64,000 nt of DNA from an uncultured Bacteroidales bacterium (GCA_944322565.1 CALUPG010000006.1:62001-126000), one strand, 5' to 3'; numbered from the stretch's first letter, positions 8,537 to 17,090 are shown. The notes: generated by a model not told the origin, from the sequence alone. Numbers and translations are program-made.

Positions 8537-10126
8537 TCATGGCCTGTTCTCCCTCCGGCTGCGGAGACTCATGTATTTGTCCCTTATGATTCCCTTGCGG
8601 TCTATTTCTGTTATATAAGGAAGGACCGTGAGGTCAAATGTGTCAAGGAGCAGTGATGCAGTTTCGGGGTCGGTGGCGGAAACTTCATCCATGTTTATCA
8701 TAAATACTCCCGTGCGGAGAGCTGTCCTATTGTCCCGTCCGGATTGTGCTTCGGCTGCAAGCAGCGAGTCCGCTGCGGCAATCTCTCCTTTGCAGATATC
8801 GCATCCGGCAGTATAGAAGATTATGACTGTCCTGTCGTTGCACAGTTTTCTGAGATTCATTTTTCCGCTGGTCTCCGAGGTCCTCCTTCCGGTATTTTTC
8901 TTCAGGGTGCCCCTGACTTTGATATCGGGAATTCTTGTGCCTGCTGCAGCTCTGCCGAGAAGGTCTGCCCTGATCTGTGCGAAGCCTATGACTTTGAGCG
9001 TGTCGTCAGGCGTGTTCCAGATGTCGTCATGTCCGAAAATATGGTTTCGGATGAGATATTCTTCTGCGCATTTGTATACGCTTCCTCTCTTCATCGGGAA
9101 ATAATACAGCAGATCCCCGGCCATCTGCTTGAAAAGCAGGGTGTCATGGGCGTCTTCAAGGGTGCGTTCAGCTATGTGGTCCGCAATCCCGGCAATCTCC
9201 CCGCAGCTGATTCTGTCTCCGTCAGCCGAAAATACCCTTTCATAGAAGGCATACGAGTCATCCGAGCCGTATGCAGGCGACGGAGGCGTGAGGAGACTTG
9301 TCATAAGTTCCTCAAGTGCAACACTGTCAAGCCCTCTCCCGCAGATGATTCCGTCCGGTCCCACAAGAAAGATGCGCGGGGTCTCGAGAATACCGTATCT
9401 GATTTGGAAACCGGAGCTCATCTCCGGGTCCCAGAGATGGAAAACGCGTGTATTGCTTCCTTCCGGGAGATTGAAATGCCCGGATATCCATTCGGTCCAT
9501 CTGTCCCTGCTGTCCTGAGTGTATATTGCATAGAAATCAGCGTCAAAATTGTCATTTTCAAGGATGTTTTCCAGCATTATGGACTCTGCGATGCATTTCG
9601 GACATCCGGTGTCATAGAAATAAAGAATACTCCACCGTCCGTTGGAGGAGGCATCGCCCTTTTGCGCACTCTCCCCGGTTTTCTGCCGGAATAGTGTGAC
9701 GGCATTCCCGGAAGTATCCCTCAGAGACAGTTCCGGGGCTTTCCGGCCTATGAGCGACTGCCTGTTGAAGTCGGCGAATATTTTGGCTGCAAGAAATTCT
9801 TCCCTGTTTTTCATTTTGACGGGACCCTCGCTGAACCACTTGTCAAAGACATGGACAGCGACAGCTTCAAGCCCCATGATTCCGGAGTTGATATAATGTC
9901 GGAAAATCCTTTCTGCGACATTCTGTCTTACGACAGAGTCCGTACATACGCTTATCAGAAAATCTGCTTCGGAGCATTGGACTTCAACAGGTTCTCTCCG
10001 GATGGCATGAAGATATTCACCCAGTTTTTCGTCAAGTGTCGGCCTGCAGTCGGCTTCGGTCCCTGACAGTATTGCCAGTGCGGTGATTATGCCGGCCGCC
10101 AATATGTGCATCCCGAAAGATTTCAT
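8537..10126 (-). CDS. Periplasmic/surface protein with two thioredoxin-like domains (DUF5106-type)
   Basis: 529 residues. A signal peptide (about 1-26) precedes a mostly helical region, then a first thioredoxin-like fold with the redox motif CPKC (YDTGCPKCIAES) near residues 170-190, an intervening helical segment, and a second thioredoxin-like fold with CDIC (YTAGCDICKGEI) near residue 450. Family relatives in Bacteroidota combine DUF5106 with a TlpA-like thioredoxin domain and act outside the cytoplasm in thiol exchange; partners are unknown. The start codon overlaps the stop of coaD (ATGA), so it is translationally coupled to it. Two complete CxxC sites in one polypeptide is less common than one. 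Confidence 0.75.
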   Translation of the reverse strand: MKSFGMHILAAGIITALAILSGTEADCRPTLDEKLGEYLHAIRREPVEVQCSEADFLISVCTDSVVRQNVAERIFRHYINSGIMGLEAVAVHVFDKWFSEGPVKMKNREEFLAAKIFADFNRQSLIGRKAPELSLRDTSGNAVTLFRQKTGESAQKGDASSNGRWSILYFYDTGCPKCIAESIMLENILENDNFDADFYAIYTQDSRDRWTEWISGHFNLPEGSNTRVFHLWDPEMSSGFQIRYGILETPRIFLVGPDGIICGRGLDSVALEELMTSLLTPPSPAYGSDDSYAFYERVFSADGDRISCGEIAGIADHIAERTLEDAHDTLLFKQMAGDLLYYFPMKRGSVYKCAEEYLIRNHIFGHDDIWNTPDDTLKVIGFAQIRADLLGRAAAGTRIPDIKVRGTLKKNTGRRTSETSGKMNLRKLCNDRTVIIFYTAGCDICKGEIAAADSLLAAEAQSGRDNRTALRTGVFMINMDEVSATDPETASLLLDTFDLTVLPYITEIDRKGIIRDKYMSLRSRRENRP

Positions 10127-10602
10127 CCGTTCATAAGGCTTTTGATGTCAACGCCTTCCGGTATGAAAAGCGAGATGTCCCCGTGGTGCTTGAGCAGATC
10201 CCTGACTGCAGTGGAGGATATGTGGGCATATTCCTGTGCGGTCGGGATGATTATTGTCTCGATTTCAGGGGCAAGCTTTCTGTTGGCATCGGCAATGGAG
10301 CGCTCTGTCTCAAAGTCAATCATGTTCCTGACTCCTCTGACAATGTGCCTTATGCCGAGTTCGCGGCAGATGTCCACGGTGAGATTGTCATAGAATATCA
10401 CATTGACCCCCGCAAGCCCTTTTGTGGCCTGCCTGATGATTTCCATTTTTGTTTCTGTCGGGAAGAATCCGCGCTTGTCGATGTTGATGCCGATGGCCAC
10501 GGTCACTTCATCGAACATGGTCAGCGCCCGTTTCAATATGTTCAGATGGCCCGCCGTGAACGGGTCGAATGAGCCGGGGAACAATGCTTTGGTCTTCATC
10601 AT
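10123..10602 (-). CDS. coaD: Pantetheine-phosphate adenylyltransferase
   Basis: Makes dephospho-CoA from 4'-phosphopantetheine and ATP, the fourth step of CoA synthesis. Starting at MMKTKALFPGSFDPFTAGHLNI, the protein is 159 residues, normal for CoaD. It has the nucleotidyltransferase (T/H)xGH motif (TAGH) and the C-terminal ISSTAVRDLL (ISST) motif. A longer in-frame extension upstream lies within ung and lacks homology, so I rejected it. The neighbouring ATG at 10599 is equally possible. The gene sits 10 bp after ung and overlaps the following thioredoxin-like gene by ATGA. The set lon-ung-coaD-thioredoxin-like reads as one minus-strand transcript. Confidence 0.92.
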   Translation of the reverse strand: MMKTKALFPGSFDPFTAGHLNILKRALTMFDEVTVAIGINIDKRGFFPTETKMEIIRQATKGLAGVNVIFYDNLTVDICRELGIRHIVRGVRNMIDFETERSIADANRKLAPEIETIIIPTAQEYAHISSTAVRDLLKHHGDISLFIPEGVDIKSLMNG

Positions 10603-10612
10603 GTATGTCATT

Positions 10613-11281
10613 TTATAGTTGCCAGTCAATCGGGGTCTTGCCTTCAGCGGCAAGTATCTCATTTGTTCTGGAAAAATGCCGGCAGCCGAAGAATGCCCCG
10701 CCGGCGAGTGGAGAAGGGTGGGCCGCCTCCAGCACATGGTGTCGGGAGGTGTCTATGAGGCTTTTCTTGCTTCTGGCGAAATTGCCCCAGAGCATGAACA
10801 CTATCCCGTCAAGATTGTCCGAGATATACTTTATGACGGCATCGGTGAATTCCGTCCAGCCTATCCGGCTGTGTGAGGCTGCCTCTCCGGCACGGACTGT
10901 CAGGATTGCATTCAGCAGGAGTACTCCCTGCCTGGCCCAGTTCTCAAGGTTCGGGCATCCGCTCATTGTGATGCCGAGGTCGTCATGGATTTCCCTGAAG
11001 ATGTTTTTCAGGGACGGGGGTGCCGGCATATTGTCCGGCACCGAGAATGAAAGTCCCATGGCTTGTCCGTAGCCGTGATACGGGTCCTGTCCGAGGATCA
11101 CTGCCTTGACCTGCGGTACCGGTGTGAGTTCGAATGCCTTGAAAATCTGTTTTCCCGGAGGATAGATTGTCTTCCCGGCGGCTTTTTCCTCATGGAGATA
11201 CCGTACCAGCTTTTCAAAATACGGCTTTCCAAATTCGTCCCTGAGGGCCTCTTTCCAGCTATCCTCAATCTTTACATCCAT
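10613..11281 (-). CDS. ung: Uracil-DNA glycosylase
   Basis: 222 residues, the standard length for family 1 UDG. It excises uracil from DNA in base-excision repair. The water-activating motif GQDPYHG is at 64-70 (catalytic Asp66), and the DNA-intercalation loop HPSPLAGG starts at His188. There is no signal peptide. The gene starts 24 bp downstream of lon on the same strand and ends 10 bp before coaD. Confidence 0.96.
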   Translation of the reverse strand: MDVKIEDSWKEALRDEFGKPYFEKLVRYLHEEKAAGKTIYPPGKQIFKAFELTPVPQVKAVILGQDPYHGYGQAMGLSFSVPDNMPAPPSLKNIFREIHDDLGITMSGCPNLENWARQGVLLLNAILTVRAGEAASHSRIGWTEFTDAVIKYISDNLDGIVFMLWGNFARSKKSLIDTSRHHVLEAAHPSPLAGGAFFGCRHFSRTNEILAAEGKTPIDWQL

Positions 11282-11305
11282 GTTGCTGCAGTATGATTCA
11301 CCTTG

Positions 11306-13726
11306 TCAGAAAATGGCCTTCATCACATCGTCGATGGTCTTCACATAGATGAATGACAGGCCTTTGACATAGATTTCCTTGATGTCCTCGACATCCTTGC
11401 GGTTGTCCTCGGAAATGATGATGGTGTGGATGCCGGAGCGTTTGGCCGCAAGAATCTTCTCCTTTATGCCTCCCACCGGCAGCACTCGGCCCCTGAGGGT
11501 CATTTCGCCTGTCATGGCTATTCCTCTCCTTACCTGCTGGCCGCGGAGGGCTGACACCATGGAGCTTACCATCGTGATTCCTGCGGACGGGCCGTCCTTC
11601 GGCACGGCACCTTCAGGCACATGGACATGGATGTCCTTTTGGGCGAACTCCTCTGAGGTCATGCCGGCCATTTCCGGGTGTGCCTTTATATATTGGTATG
11701 CAATGGTGGCGGATTCCTTCATCACGTCGCCGAGGTTTCCGGTCATGGTCTGGACTCCCTTGCCGTTGCTGATGGAGCTTTCGATGAAAAGGATTTCCCC
11801 TCCCATTTCTGTCCATGCAAGGCCGGTCACCACTCCAGGGGCTTCATTGCCTTTCTGCACATCGTGGAAATTGGTCGGCAGGCCGAGGTATTCCTTCAGG
11901 TGCTCCTTCTTTATCACCTTCGGATAGTCCTCTTCGAGGGCTATCTTCTTGGCAGTCACCCTTGCTATTTTGGCAATCTGCTTTTCCAGCCCCCGTACTC
12001 CTGATTCGCGGGTGTACTGGTCGATTATGGCTGCAAGGGCGGCCCTGTCTATCCTGAGCTGCTTCTTGTCCAGCCCGTGTTCCTCCAGCTGCCGTGGGAT
12101 CAGATAGTCCTTGGCTATGCTCATTTTCTCCTCTGCGAGGTAGCCGCTCACCGGTATCATTTCCATCCTGTCCCTCAATGCCGGCTGAATTGTCGCAGTA
12201 TTGTTGGCTGTCGTGATGAACAGCACATGCGACAGGTCATAGTCGATGTCGAGGTAGTTGTCGTGGAAAGTGGTGTTCTGTTCCGGGTCAAGTGCCTCAA
12301 GAAGGGCAGAAGACGGGTCTCCCTTGATGTCGCTGTTGATCTTGTCGATTTCATCCAGCACAATCACCGGGTTGGATGTCCCTGCGCGGTTGATTCCATT
12401 GAGAATCCGGCCAGGAAGGGCCCCGACATATGTCTTCCTGTGGCCCCTTATCTCTGACTCGTCATGCACGCCTCCGAGAGCTATCCTGATGTATTTCCGT
12501 CCGAGTGCCCGGGCAATGGACTTGCCCAGACTCGTCTTTCCTACCCCGGGAGGACCGTACAGACAAAGTATAGGGGACTTCATGTTGCCTTTCAGTTTCA
12601 GTACGGCAAGATATTCTATGATTCTCTCCTTGACAGTCTCAAGCCCGAAATGGTCTTCGTCAAGGACCTTCTGCGCATGTTTGAGGTCAAGGTTGTCCTT
12701 CGACATCTCTCCCCACGGCAGGTCCAGCATGAACTGGATGTAGTTGAACTGGATACTGTATTCCGGGGACGACGGGTTGTATCTCTCAAGCTTGGACATC
12801 TCCTTCTCGAAGATTTCCCTGACTGTATCCGGCCACTGTTTCTCCTCTGCACGGGCACGGAGCTTGTCGAAATCTTCCATTTCGTCCATTCCGAGCTCTT
12901 CCTGTATGGTGCGGAGCTGGCTGTTGAGGTAATATTCCCTCTGCTGCTGGTCGATTTCCGTCTTTACCTTCTGGTTTATGTCCTGCTTGATTTTCAGAAG
13001 TTCTATCTGCGTGTCGAGCACAGTGAGCAGTTTCATCGCCCTTTCCTTGACATCGCCGTACTGGAGAAGTTCCACCTTGTCCGTGAAGTTCTCGGCCTCC
13101 ATTGTTGAGGCGACAAAATTGACGAGAAACTCGAAGTTGTCTATGGATTTCAATGCGGAGGCAGCCTCCCGTGGCATATAGGCTGACATTTTTATCATTG
13201 TCACCGCCTTGTCCTTGATGGCTTCCCCTATCATCTTCACGTCCTTTCCGTTCTGGTCAGGCACAATGTCATTGAGGTAGCGCACCATCCCGAGCATGTA
13301 TGGCTCGTATTCGGTGATTGCCTCTATCTCGAATCTCTTGAAACCCTGGAGAATAGCCGTGATGGTCCCGTCAGGCATTTCAAGTGTCTTGATGATTTTG
13401 GACACAACGCCGAATCTGTACAGGTCCTCTTTCTTCGGGTCTTCCACGGAAATGTCCACCTGAGGGACTGCTCCTATATATTGATTGTTTTTCTCTGCAT
13501 CTTCAATCAGACGGATGGATTTCTCTCTTCCGATGGTTATGGGGTAGACCGTACCCGGGAACATCACGGCGTTCCTGAGCGCAAGAATCGGAAGGGAATC
13601 AGGAAGCTCGGACTCATCTATCTTCATGAATCCTTCACCCTGCATGACAGGTATTATGTTGACTTCTGTCCCGGAAGGAGACAGAATGTCCTTGATGACA
13701 TCCTTCATAGTCTGGTTCCTTTTCAC
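11306..13726 (-). CDS. lon: ATP-dependent protease La (Lon)
   Basis: 806 residues. A cytosolic AAA+ protease degrading misfolded and regulatory proteins. It has an N-terminal LON substrate-binding domain (about 40-240), a coiled-coil region, an AAA+ domain with Walker A GPPGVGKTS and Walker B VIVLDEIDKI, and a C-terminal protease domain with the Ser-Lys dyad (PKDGPSAG, Ser714; GGIKEK, Lys755). Methionines at residues 1 and 7 are both possible starts. The upstream region carries a perfect 10 bp-arm palindrome and a TTGGCA-17-TATGAC promoter-like pair, described separately, which suggests stress control. It leads a probable operon with ung, coaD and the thioredoxin-like gene. Confidence 0.97.
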   Translation of the reverse strand: MKRNQTMKDVIKDILSPSGTEVNIIPVMQGEGFMKIDESELPDSLPILALRNAVMFPGTVYPITIGREKSIRLIEDAEKNNQYIGAVPQVDISVEDPKKEDLYRFGVVSKIIKTLEMPDGTITAILQGFKRFEIEAITEYEPYMLGMVRYLNDIVPDQNGKDVKMIGEAIKDKAVTMIKMSAYMPREAASALKSIDNFEFLVNFVASTMEAENFTDKVELLQYGDVKERAMKLLTVLDTQIELLKIKQDINQKVKTEIDQQQREYYLNSQLRTIQEELGMDEMEDFDKLRARAEEKQWPDTVREIFEKEMSKLERYNPSSPEYSIQFNYIQFMLDLPWGEMSKDNLDLKHAQKVLDEDHFGLETVKERIIEYLAVLKLKGNMKSPILCLYGPPGVGKTSLGKSIARALGRKYIRIALGGVHDESEIRGHRKTYVGALPGRILNGINRAGTSNPVIVLDEIDKINSDIKGDPSSALLEALDPEQNTTFHDNYLDIDYDLSHVLFITTANNTATIQPALRDRMEMIPVSGYLAEEKMSIAKDYLIPRQLEEHGLDKKQLRIDRAALAAIIDQYTRESGVRGLEKQIAKIARVTAKKIALEEDYPKVIKKEHLKEYLGLPTNFHDVQKGNEAPGVVTGLAWTEMGGEILFIESSISNGKGVQTMTGNLGDVMKESATIAYQYIKAHPEMAGMTSEEFAQKDIHVHVPEGAVPKDGPSAGITMVSSMVSALRGQQVRRGIAMTGEMTLRGRVLPVGGIKEKILAAKRSGIHTIIISEDNRKDVEDIKEIYVKGLSFIYVKTIDDVMKAIF

Positions 13727-13768
13727 TTATATATAATAATGTTCGTTTTCCTTTGAAATGTGCCTCGT

Positions 13769-13797
13769 GTCATAGGACACTGATATTGTTCTGCCAA
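13769..13797 (-). promoter_or_regulatory. Candidate lon promoter (TTGGCA-17-TATGAC)
   Basis: Read on the minus strand, TTGGCA (13797-13792) and TATGAC (13774-13769) are separated by 17 bases, about 43 bp from the lon ATG. This resembles a sigma70/sigma32-like spacing rather than the usual TTTG/TAnnTTTG of this phylum. The -35-like box overlaps one arm of the palindrome at 13787-13809. A second small inverted repeat (GTGTC/GACAC, 13767-13780) covers the -10-like box. Inference only. Confidence 0.4.
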
Positions 13798-13809
13798 AAT
13801 GGCAGAACA
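13787..13809. promoter_or_regulatory. Perfect palindrome upstream of lon (candidate operator)
   Basis: TGTTCTGCCA / TGGCAGAACA, 10 bp arms around a 3-base centre, about 60-80 bp upstream of the lon start. There is no T-run on either side, and it lies far from any stop codon, so it is not a terminator. Symmetry and position suggest a dimeric regulator site controlling lon. Confidence 0.5.
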
Positions 13810-13900
13810 CCCTCTGTTCATGGGACGGCCCGCATTATTGTCAATCTTTGTGCCACAGCATGAGAAGATGCAAAAAAACGCAATAAAATACATGTACGGC

Positions 13901-13931
13901 TTTGAATATTAAAAAATATAATCTACTTTTG
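13901..13931 (+). promoter_or_regulatory. HU gene promoter (-33 TTTG, -7 TACTTTTG)
   Basis: TTTG at 13901-13904 and TACTTTTG at 13924-13931 are separated by exactly 19 bp, a near-perfect match to the Bacteroidota housekeeping promoter. The HU start codon follows about 49 bp downstream. The leader between them is AT-rich. Confidence 0.75.
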
Positions 13932-13979
13932 CACCCTAATGACTTAAAAAATATTTGATTATCTAAATTTCTATAGTGT

Positions 13980-14255
13980 ATGACAAAGGCAGAGATTGTA
14001 AACGAGATTGCGAAAGCAACTGGTATTGAGAAACTTACAGTTCAGAAAGTAGTAGTTTCATTTATGGAGAATGTTAAGGATTCTCTTGCAAAGGGCAATC
14101 CTGTTTATCTCCGTGGCTTCGGCAGCTTCATCATCAAGCACAGGGCTGAAAAGGCTGCCAGAAACATTACAAAAAACACGACCATGACTATTCCGGCTCA
14201 CAATATTCCGGCATTCAAGCCAGCCAAGGTATTTGTGAACGTTGTTAAGAAATAA
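13980..14255 (+). CDS. HU-family DNA-binding protein
   Basis: 91 residues, the full length of a single-domain HU/IHF protein. MTKAEIVNEIAKATGIEKLTVQKVV forms the dimerising helices, GNPVYLRGFGSF is the family signature, and the beta-arm region carries ARNITKNTTMTIPAHNIPAFKPAK with the conserved Pro that kinks DNA. A nucleoid-architecture protein. It has its own strong promoter and is followed after 18 bp by the tiny basic protein gene and then rng, an order seen widely in Bacteroidota. Confidence 0.95.
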   Translation: MTKAEIVNEIAKATGIEKLTVQKVVVSFMENVKDSLAKGNPVYLRGFGSFIIKHRAEKAARNITKNTTMTIPAHNIPAFKPAKVFVNVVKK

Positions 14256-14273
14256 TTGTAAAACTTTAGAATT

Positions 14274-14366
14274 ATGCCAAGCGGTAAGAAAAGAAAGAGA
14301 CATAAGATGGCAACGCACAAGCGTAAAAAACGCTTGCGCAAGAATAGACATAAGAAGAGAAAGTAA
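14274..14366 (+). CDS. 30-residue basic protein (AURKAIP1/COX24-like, ribosome-associated type)
   Basis: MPSGKKRKRHKMATHKRKKR is the start; 19 of the 30 residues are Lys or Arg, plus three His. The sequence resembles the short conserved Bacteroidota protein annotated as AURKAIP1/COX24-domain containing, related to mitochondrial mS38 and mycobacterial bS22, small-subunit ribosomal proteins. It starts 18 bp after HU and ends before a strong terminator, so HU and this gene form one transcript. The strict position between HU and rng and the composition make it a real gene despite its length. The ribosomal role is inferred from the family. Confidence 0.85.
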   Translation: MPSGKKRKRHKMATHKRKKRLRKNRHKKRK

Positions 14367-14404
14367 TCTTCCGTTTGTCTGCCATTTTAGCAGTCTGCTG
14401 AATT

Positions 14405-14436
14405 AAAAGGGTGACCGGAAAAATGGTCGCCCTTTT
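14405..14436 (+). terminator. Rho-independent terminator after HU/basic-protein operon
   Basis: AAAAGGGTGACC pairs with GGTCGCCCTTTT (12 bp with one G-U pair) around an 8-base loop, the right arm ending in four T. It lies 39 bp after the basic-protein stop. Confidence 0.8.
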
Positions 14437-14493
14437 GTGATTGAGAGGGGCTTGCCCCTGCTGTTATTTTGTTCCAGAAAATGAATTTTCTTG

Positions 14494-16053
14494 ATGGAAT
14501 CTGTTAAGGATCTTATTGTCGATGTCAATTCGGCTGAGGTATCGATAGCCCTGATGGAGAACCACAGGCTCATCGAACTGAACAAGGAGTCCAGCCACGG
14601 GCACTCTTTTTCTGTCGGGGATGTATACCTCGGCAAGGTAAAGAAGATTCTTCCCGCCCTGAATGCTGCCTTTGTTGACATCGGTGATGAAAAGGAGGCT
14701 TTTGTACATTATCTTGATCTCGGGCTCAATTTCCGGGCCTTTGACGAGTTTGTGCGGAAGCTGAATCCCAATGTCGCACCGAAGGAGCTGTTCTCATCAA
14801 TAAAGATTGGCCCGGTCCTGGAGAAGGAGGGCCGTATAGAGAATGTCCTTTCCCCGGGCCAGATGCTGGTGGTGCAGATTGTGAAGGAGCCGATTTCAAC
14901 CAAAGGATCACGACTGTCTGCGGAAATTTCATTGGCAGGACGGAACATTGTACTCCTCCCTTTCGCTGAGAAAGTGAGCGTATCCCAGAAAATCTCTTCC
15001 AAGGAAGAGAAACGGAGACTTGAGTCGCTTGTGAAGAATATCCTTCCGAAAAATTACGGAGCCATTATCCGCACTGCTGCAGAAGGCAAGAATGCTGCGG
15101 TGCTTGATGCGGAGCTGATGGCTCTGATTGAAAAATGGGAAGGGGCCTGGAAAAAATTGTCTAAATCCAAGTCCGTTCAGCTGCTTTTCACCGAATACAG
15201 CAAGACCACAACGATTCTTCGGGATCTTCTCAATGATTCGTTTTCAAATATTTATGTGAATGACGAGTCTGTGTATGAAGAAACGAAGAGATACATATCG
15301 CTCATATCGCCTGAACAGGAGAAGATTGTCCGGCTTTACAAGGACAGCACTCCTATTTTTGACCACTTTGAAGTTACACGGCAGATAAAGAGCTCGTTCG
15401 GTAAAGTGGTCCCTATCAAGCAGGGCGCATATCTGGTCATAGAACATACGGAGGCTCTGCATGTCATAGACGTGAACAGCGGGACGAGGTCCAAGAACAA
15501 GGAACAGGAGCAGAACACATACGATGTCAACTGCTATGCCGCAGAAGAGATTGCCCGTCAGCTGAGGCTGCGGGACATGGGCGGAATAGTGATAGTGGAT
15601 TTCATAGACATGGAGAGCAACGAGCACAGAAATGCTCTCTTCAAACACATGCAGGAACTGATGCAGTCTGACCGTGCCAAGCATAATGTGCTTCCTCTCA
15701 CTAAGTTCGGACTTATGCAGATTACCCGCCAGAGAGTGAGGCCTGCCACTGAAATCAACACGACAGAGGTCTGCCCGGTATGTCACGGAACAGGAAAAAT
15801 AACCTCCAGCGTGGTCATTGACGAAGCCATAGAACGCCGTCTGGCCTATTATGTCGCTGAGAAAAACATCAGGTCTTTTATTCTGAAGGTCAGTCCTATT
15901 CTGGGCGCCTATCTGAGCAAAGGAATGTTCTCTTCTATTCTGGGAAAATGGAAGACAAAGTACAAATGTAAAATCAAGCTTGTGGAAATCACGGATTTTA
16001 CGGTTCTGCAGAATGAATTCTACACTGAAAAAGGGGACAGGCTTGACAGCTAG
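14494..16053 (+). CDS. rng: Ribonuclease E/G family endoribonuclease
   Basis: 519 residues from the ATG at 14494 (a TTG sits immediately upstream). The S1-like domain occupies about 35-120 (FSVGDVYLGKVKKILPALNAAFVDIG). The RNase H-like/DNase I catalytic region has DVNSGTRS and, further on, IVIVDFIDM, whose Asp residues bind the catalytic metal. The Zn-link CPVCHGTG follows. Length and absence of a long C-terminal tail match RNase G (CafA) rather than RNase E. It matures 16S rRNA and initiates mRNA decay. The terminator at 16028-16065 begins inside the last codons. Confidence 0.93.
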   Translation: MESVKDLIVDVNSAEVSIALMENHRLIELNKESSHGHSFSVGDVYLGKVKKILPALNAAFVDIGDEKEAFVHYLDLGLNFRAFDEFVRKLNPNVAPKELFSSIKIGPVLEKEGRIENVLSPGQMLVVQIVKEPISTKGSRLSAEISLAGRNIVLLPFAEKVSVSQKISSKEEKRRLESLVKNILPKNYGAIIRTAAEGKNAAVLDAELMALIEKWEGAWKKLSKSKSVQLLFTEYSKTTTILRDLLNDSFSNIYVNDESVYEETKRYISLISPEQEKIVRLYKDSTPIFDHFEVTRQIKSSFGKVVPIKQGAYLVIEHTEALHVIDVNSGTRSKNKEQEQNTYDVNCYAAEEIARQLRLRDMGGIVIVDFIDMESNEHRNALFKHMQELMQSDRAKHNVLPLTKFGLMQITRQRVRPATEINTTEVCPVCHGTGKITSSVVIDEAIERRLAYYVAEKNIRSFILKVSPILGAYLSKGMFSSILGKWKTKYKCKIKLVEITDFTVLQNEFYTEKGDRLDS

Positions 16054-16065
16054 TCCCCTTTTTTT
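16028..16065 (+). terminator. Rho-independent terminator overlapping the rng stop
   Basis: AAAAAGGGGAC (16028-16038) pairs with GTCCCCTTTTT (16053-16063), 11 bp, followed by more T. The stop codon TAG at 16051-16053 is inside the structure. The loop also contains a TTGACA that, with the TATAAT just after the T-run, forms a consensus-looking promoter pair (see findings). Confidence 0.85.
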
Positions 16066-16106
16066 ATAATTTTGCGACCTCAAATCAATCTTATGGATTC
16101 CAGAGT

Positions 16107-17090
16107 ATGACCAAAGATCAGAGAACGGGACATATTGCGATGTTTTCCGCAAGTGTGATGTGGGGTGCGATGGCGCCGATTTCTAAATTTGTCATGGACG
16201 GAGGGCTTGTGGATGCCGTGACGGTGACGGATGTGCGGATTTTCGGGGCGGCCCTGCTGTTCTGGCTTGTTTCCCCTTTCATGAAAAGGGAGAAAGTCGA
16301 GAGAAAGGATTTTCTCAAGATTTTCGGAGCTGCCATGTTTGCCATAGTGCTCAATCAGGGGGTATATATTTCAGGCGTGTCCATGACTTCGCCCGTAGAT
16401 GCATCCATCATCACCACATCCCTGCCTATTGTCACAATGCTGCTTGCCGCAGTCATTCTCAAGGAGCCCATTACTTCCCGCAAGGCCATCGGTGTGCTTC
16501 TCGGGGCCTGCGGCGCACTTCTTCTGGTCTTCGGAAACCGTCTGATGCCAGGTTTCCATGCTTCGGACTCTTCATCGGCCTCATCTAATGTATGGGGGGA
16601 TCTCCTCTGCTTTTTCGCCCAATGCTCATACGCCACGTATCTGGTGATTTTCAAGGATATAATTGTCAAGTATTCTCCTGTCACCCTGATGAAATGGATG
16701 TTTACCTTCGCCTCGGCGGTCATGCTTCCCCTGTCATCCGGCAGGTTCTTTTCGGAGCCCTGGGGAGCTGTGCCTGCCGGACAGTTCGCCGGACTCGGGT
16801 TCATTCTTTTCTGCGGCACATTCCTGTGTTACTTTCTGGTGCCGCTGGGGCAGAAGACCCTGCGTCCGACTCTTGTGGCAATGTACAATTATCTGCAGCC
16901 TGCAGTTGCAGCTTTTATAGCAGTCATTTGGGGAATGGACTCGTTCAATATAATAAAGGTTGTGGCAGTCATCCTTGTTTTTTCCGGAGTGCTGATGGTA
17001 AACAGGAGCAAGTCAAGGGCGGATTCGGAAAAAGCCATGAGAAAAGTATCCGGAGATTCCGGTGCAGATCCATATTCCGACGTGATGTGA
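16107..17090 (+). CDS. DMT-superfamily (EamA) transporter
   Basis: 327 residues, ten predicted transmembrane helices in two EamA repeats. The first starts at HIAMFSASVMWGAMAPISKFV and ends near LLGACGALLLVFG. The second starts near NVWGDLLCFFAQCSYATYLV and ends near VVAVILVFSGVLMV. Such proteins export metabolites or amino acids across the inner membrane; the substrate is unknown. The stop overlaps the start of the next small gene (ATGTGATGA context), so the two are translationally coupled. A TAATTTTG -7-like box lies at 16067-16074. Confidence 0.88.
   Translation: MTKDQRTGHIAMFSASVMWGAMAPISKFVMDGGLVDAVTVTDVRIFGAALLFWLVSPFMKREKVERKDFLKIFGAAMFAIVLNQGVYISGVSMTSPVDASIITTSLPIVTMLLAAVILKEPITSRKAIGVLLGACGALLLVFGNRLMPGFHASDSSSASSNVWGDLLCFFAQCSYATYLVIFKDIIVKYSPVTLMKWMFTFASAVMLPLSSGRFFSEPWGAVPAGQFAGLGFILFCGTFLCYFLVPLGQKTLRPTLVAMYNYLQPAVAAFIAVIWGMDSFNIIKVVAVILVFSGVLMVNRSKSRADSEKAMRKVSGDSGADPYSDVM

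Noticed and set aside
8744..9694. Open frame of 316 codons on the plus strand
   Set aside because: Antisense to the thioredoxin-like gene; Cys/Ser/Val-rich composition without domain pattern, no start context.
12464..13108. Open frame of 214 codons on the plus strand
   Set aside because: Lies opposite the AAA+ and N-terminal part of lon; a strand shadow.
15244..16152. Open frame of 302 codons on the minus strand
   Set aside because: Antisense to rng, whose motifs are complete on the other strand; the protein lacks any recognisable pattern.
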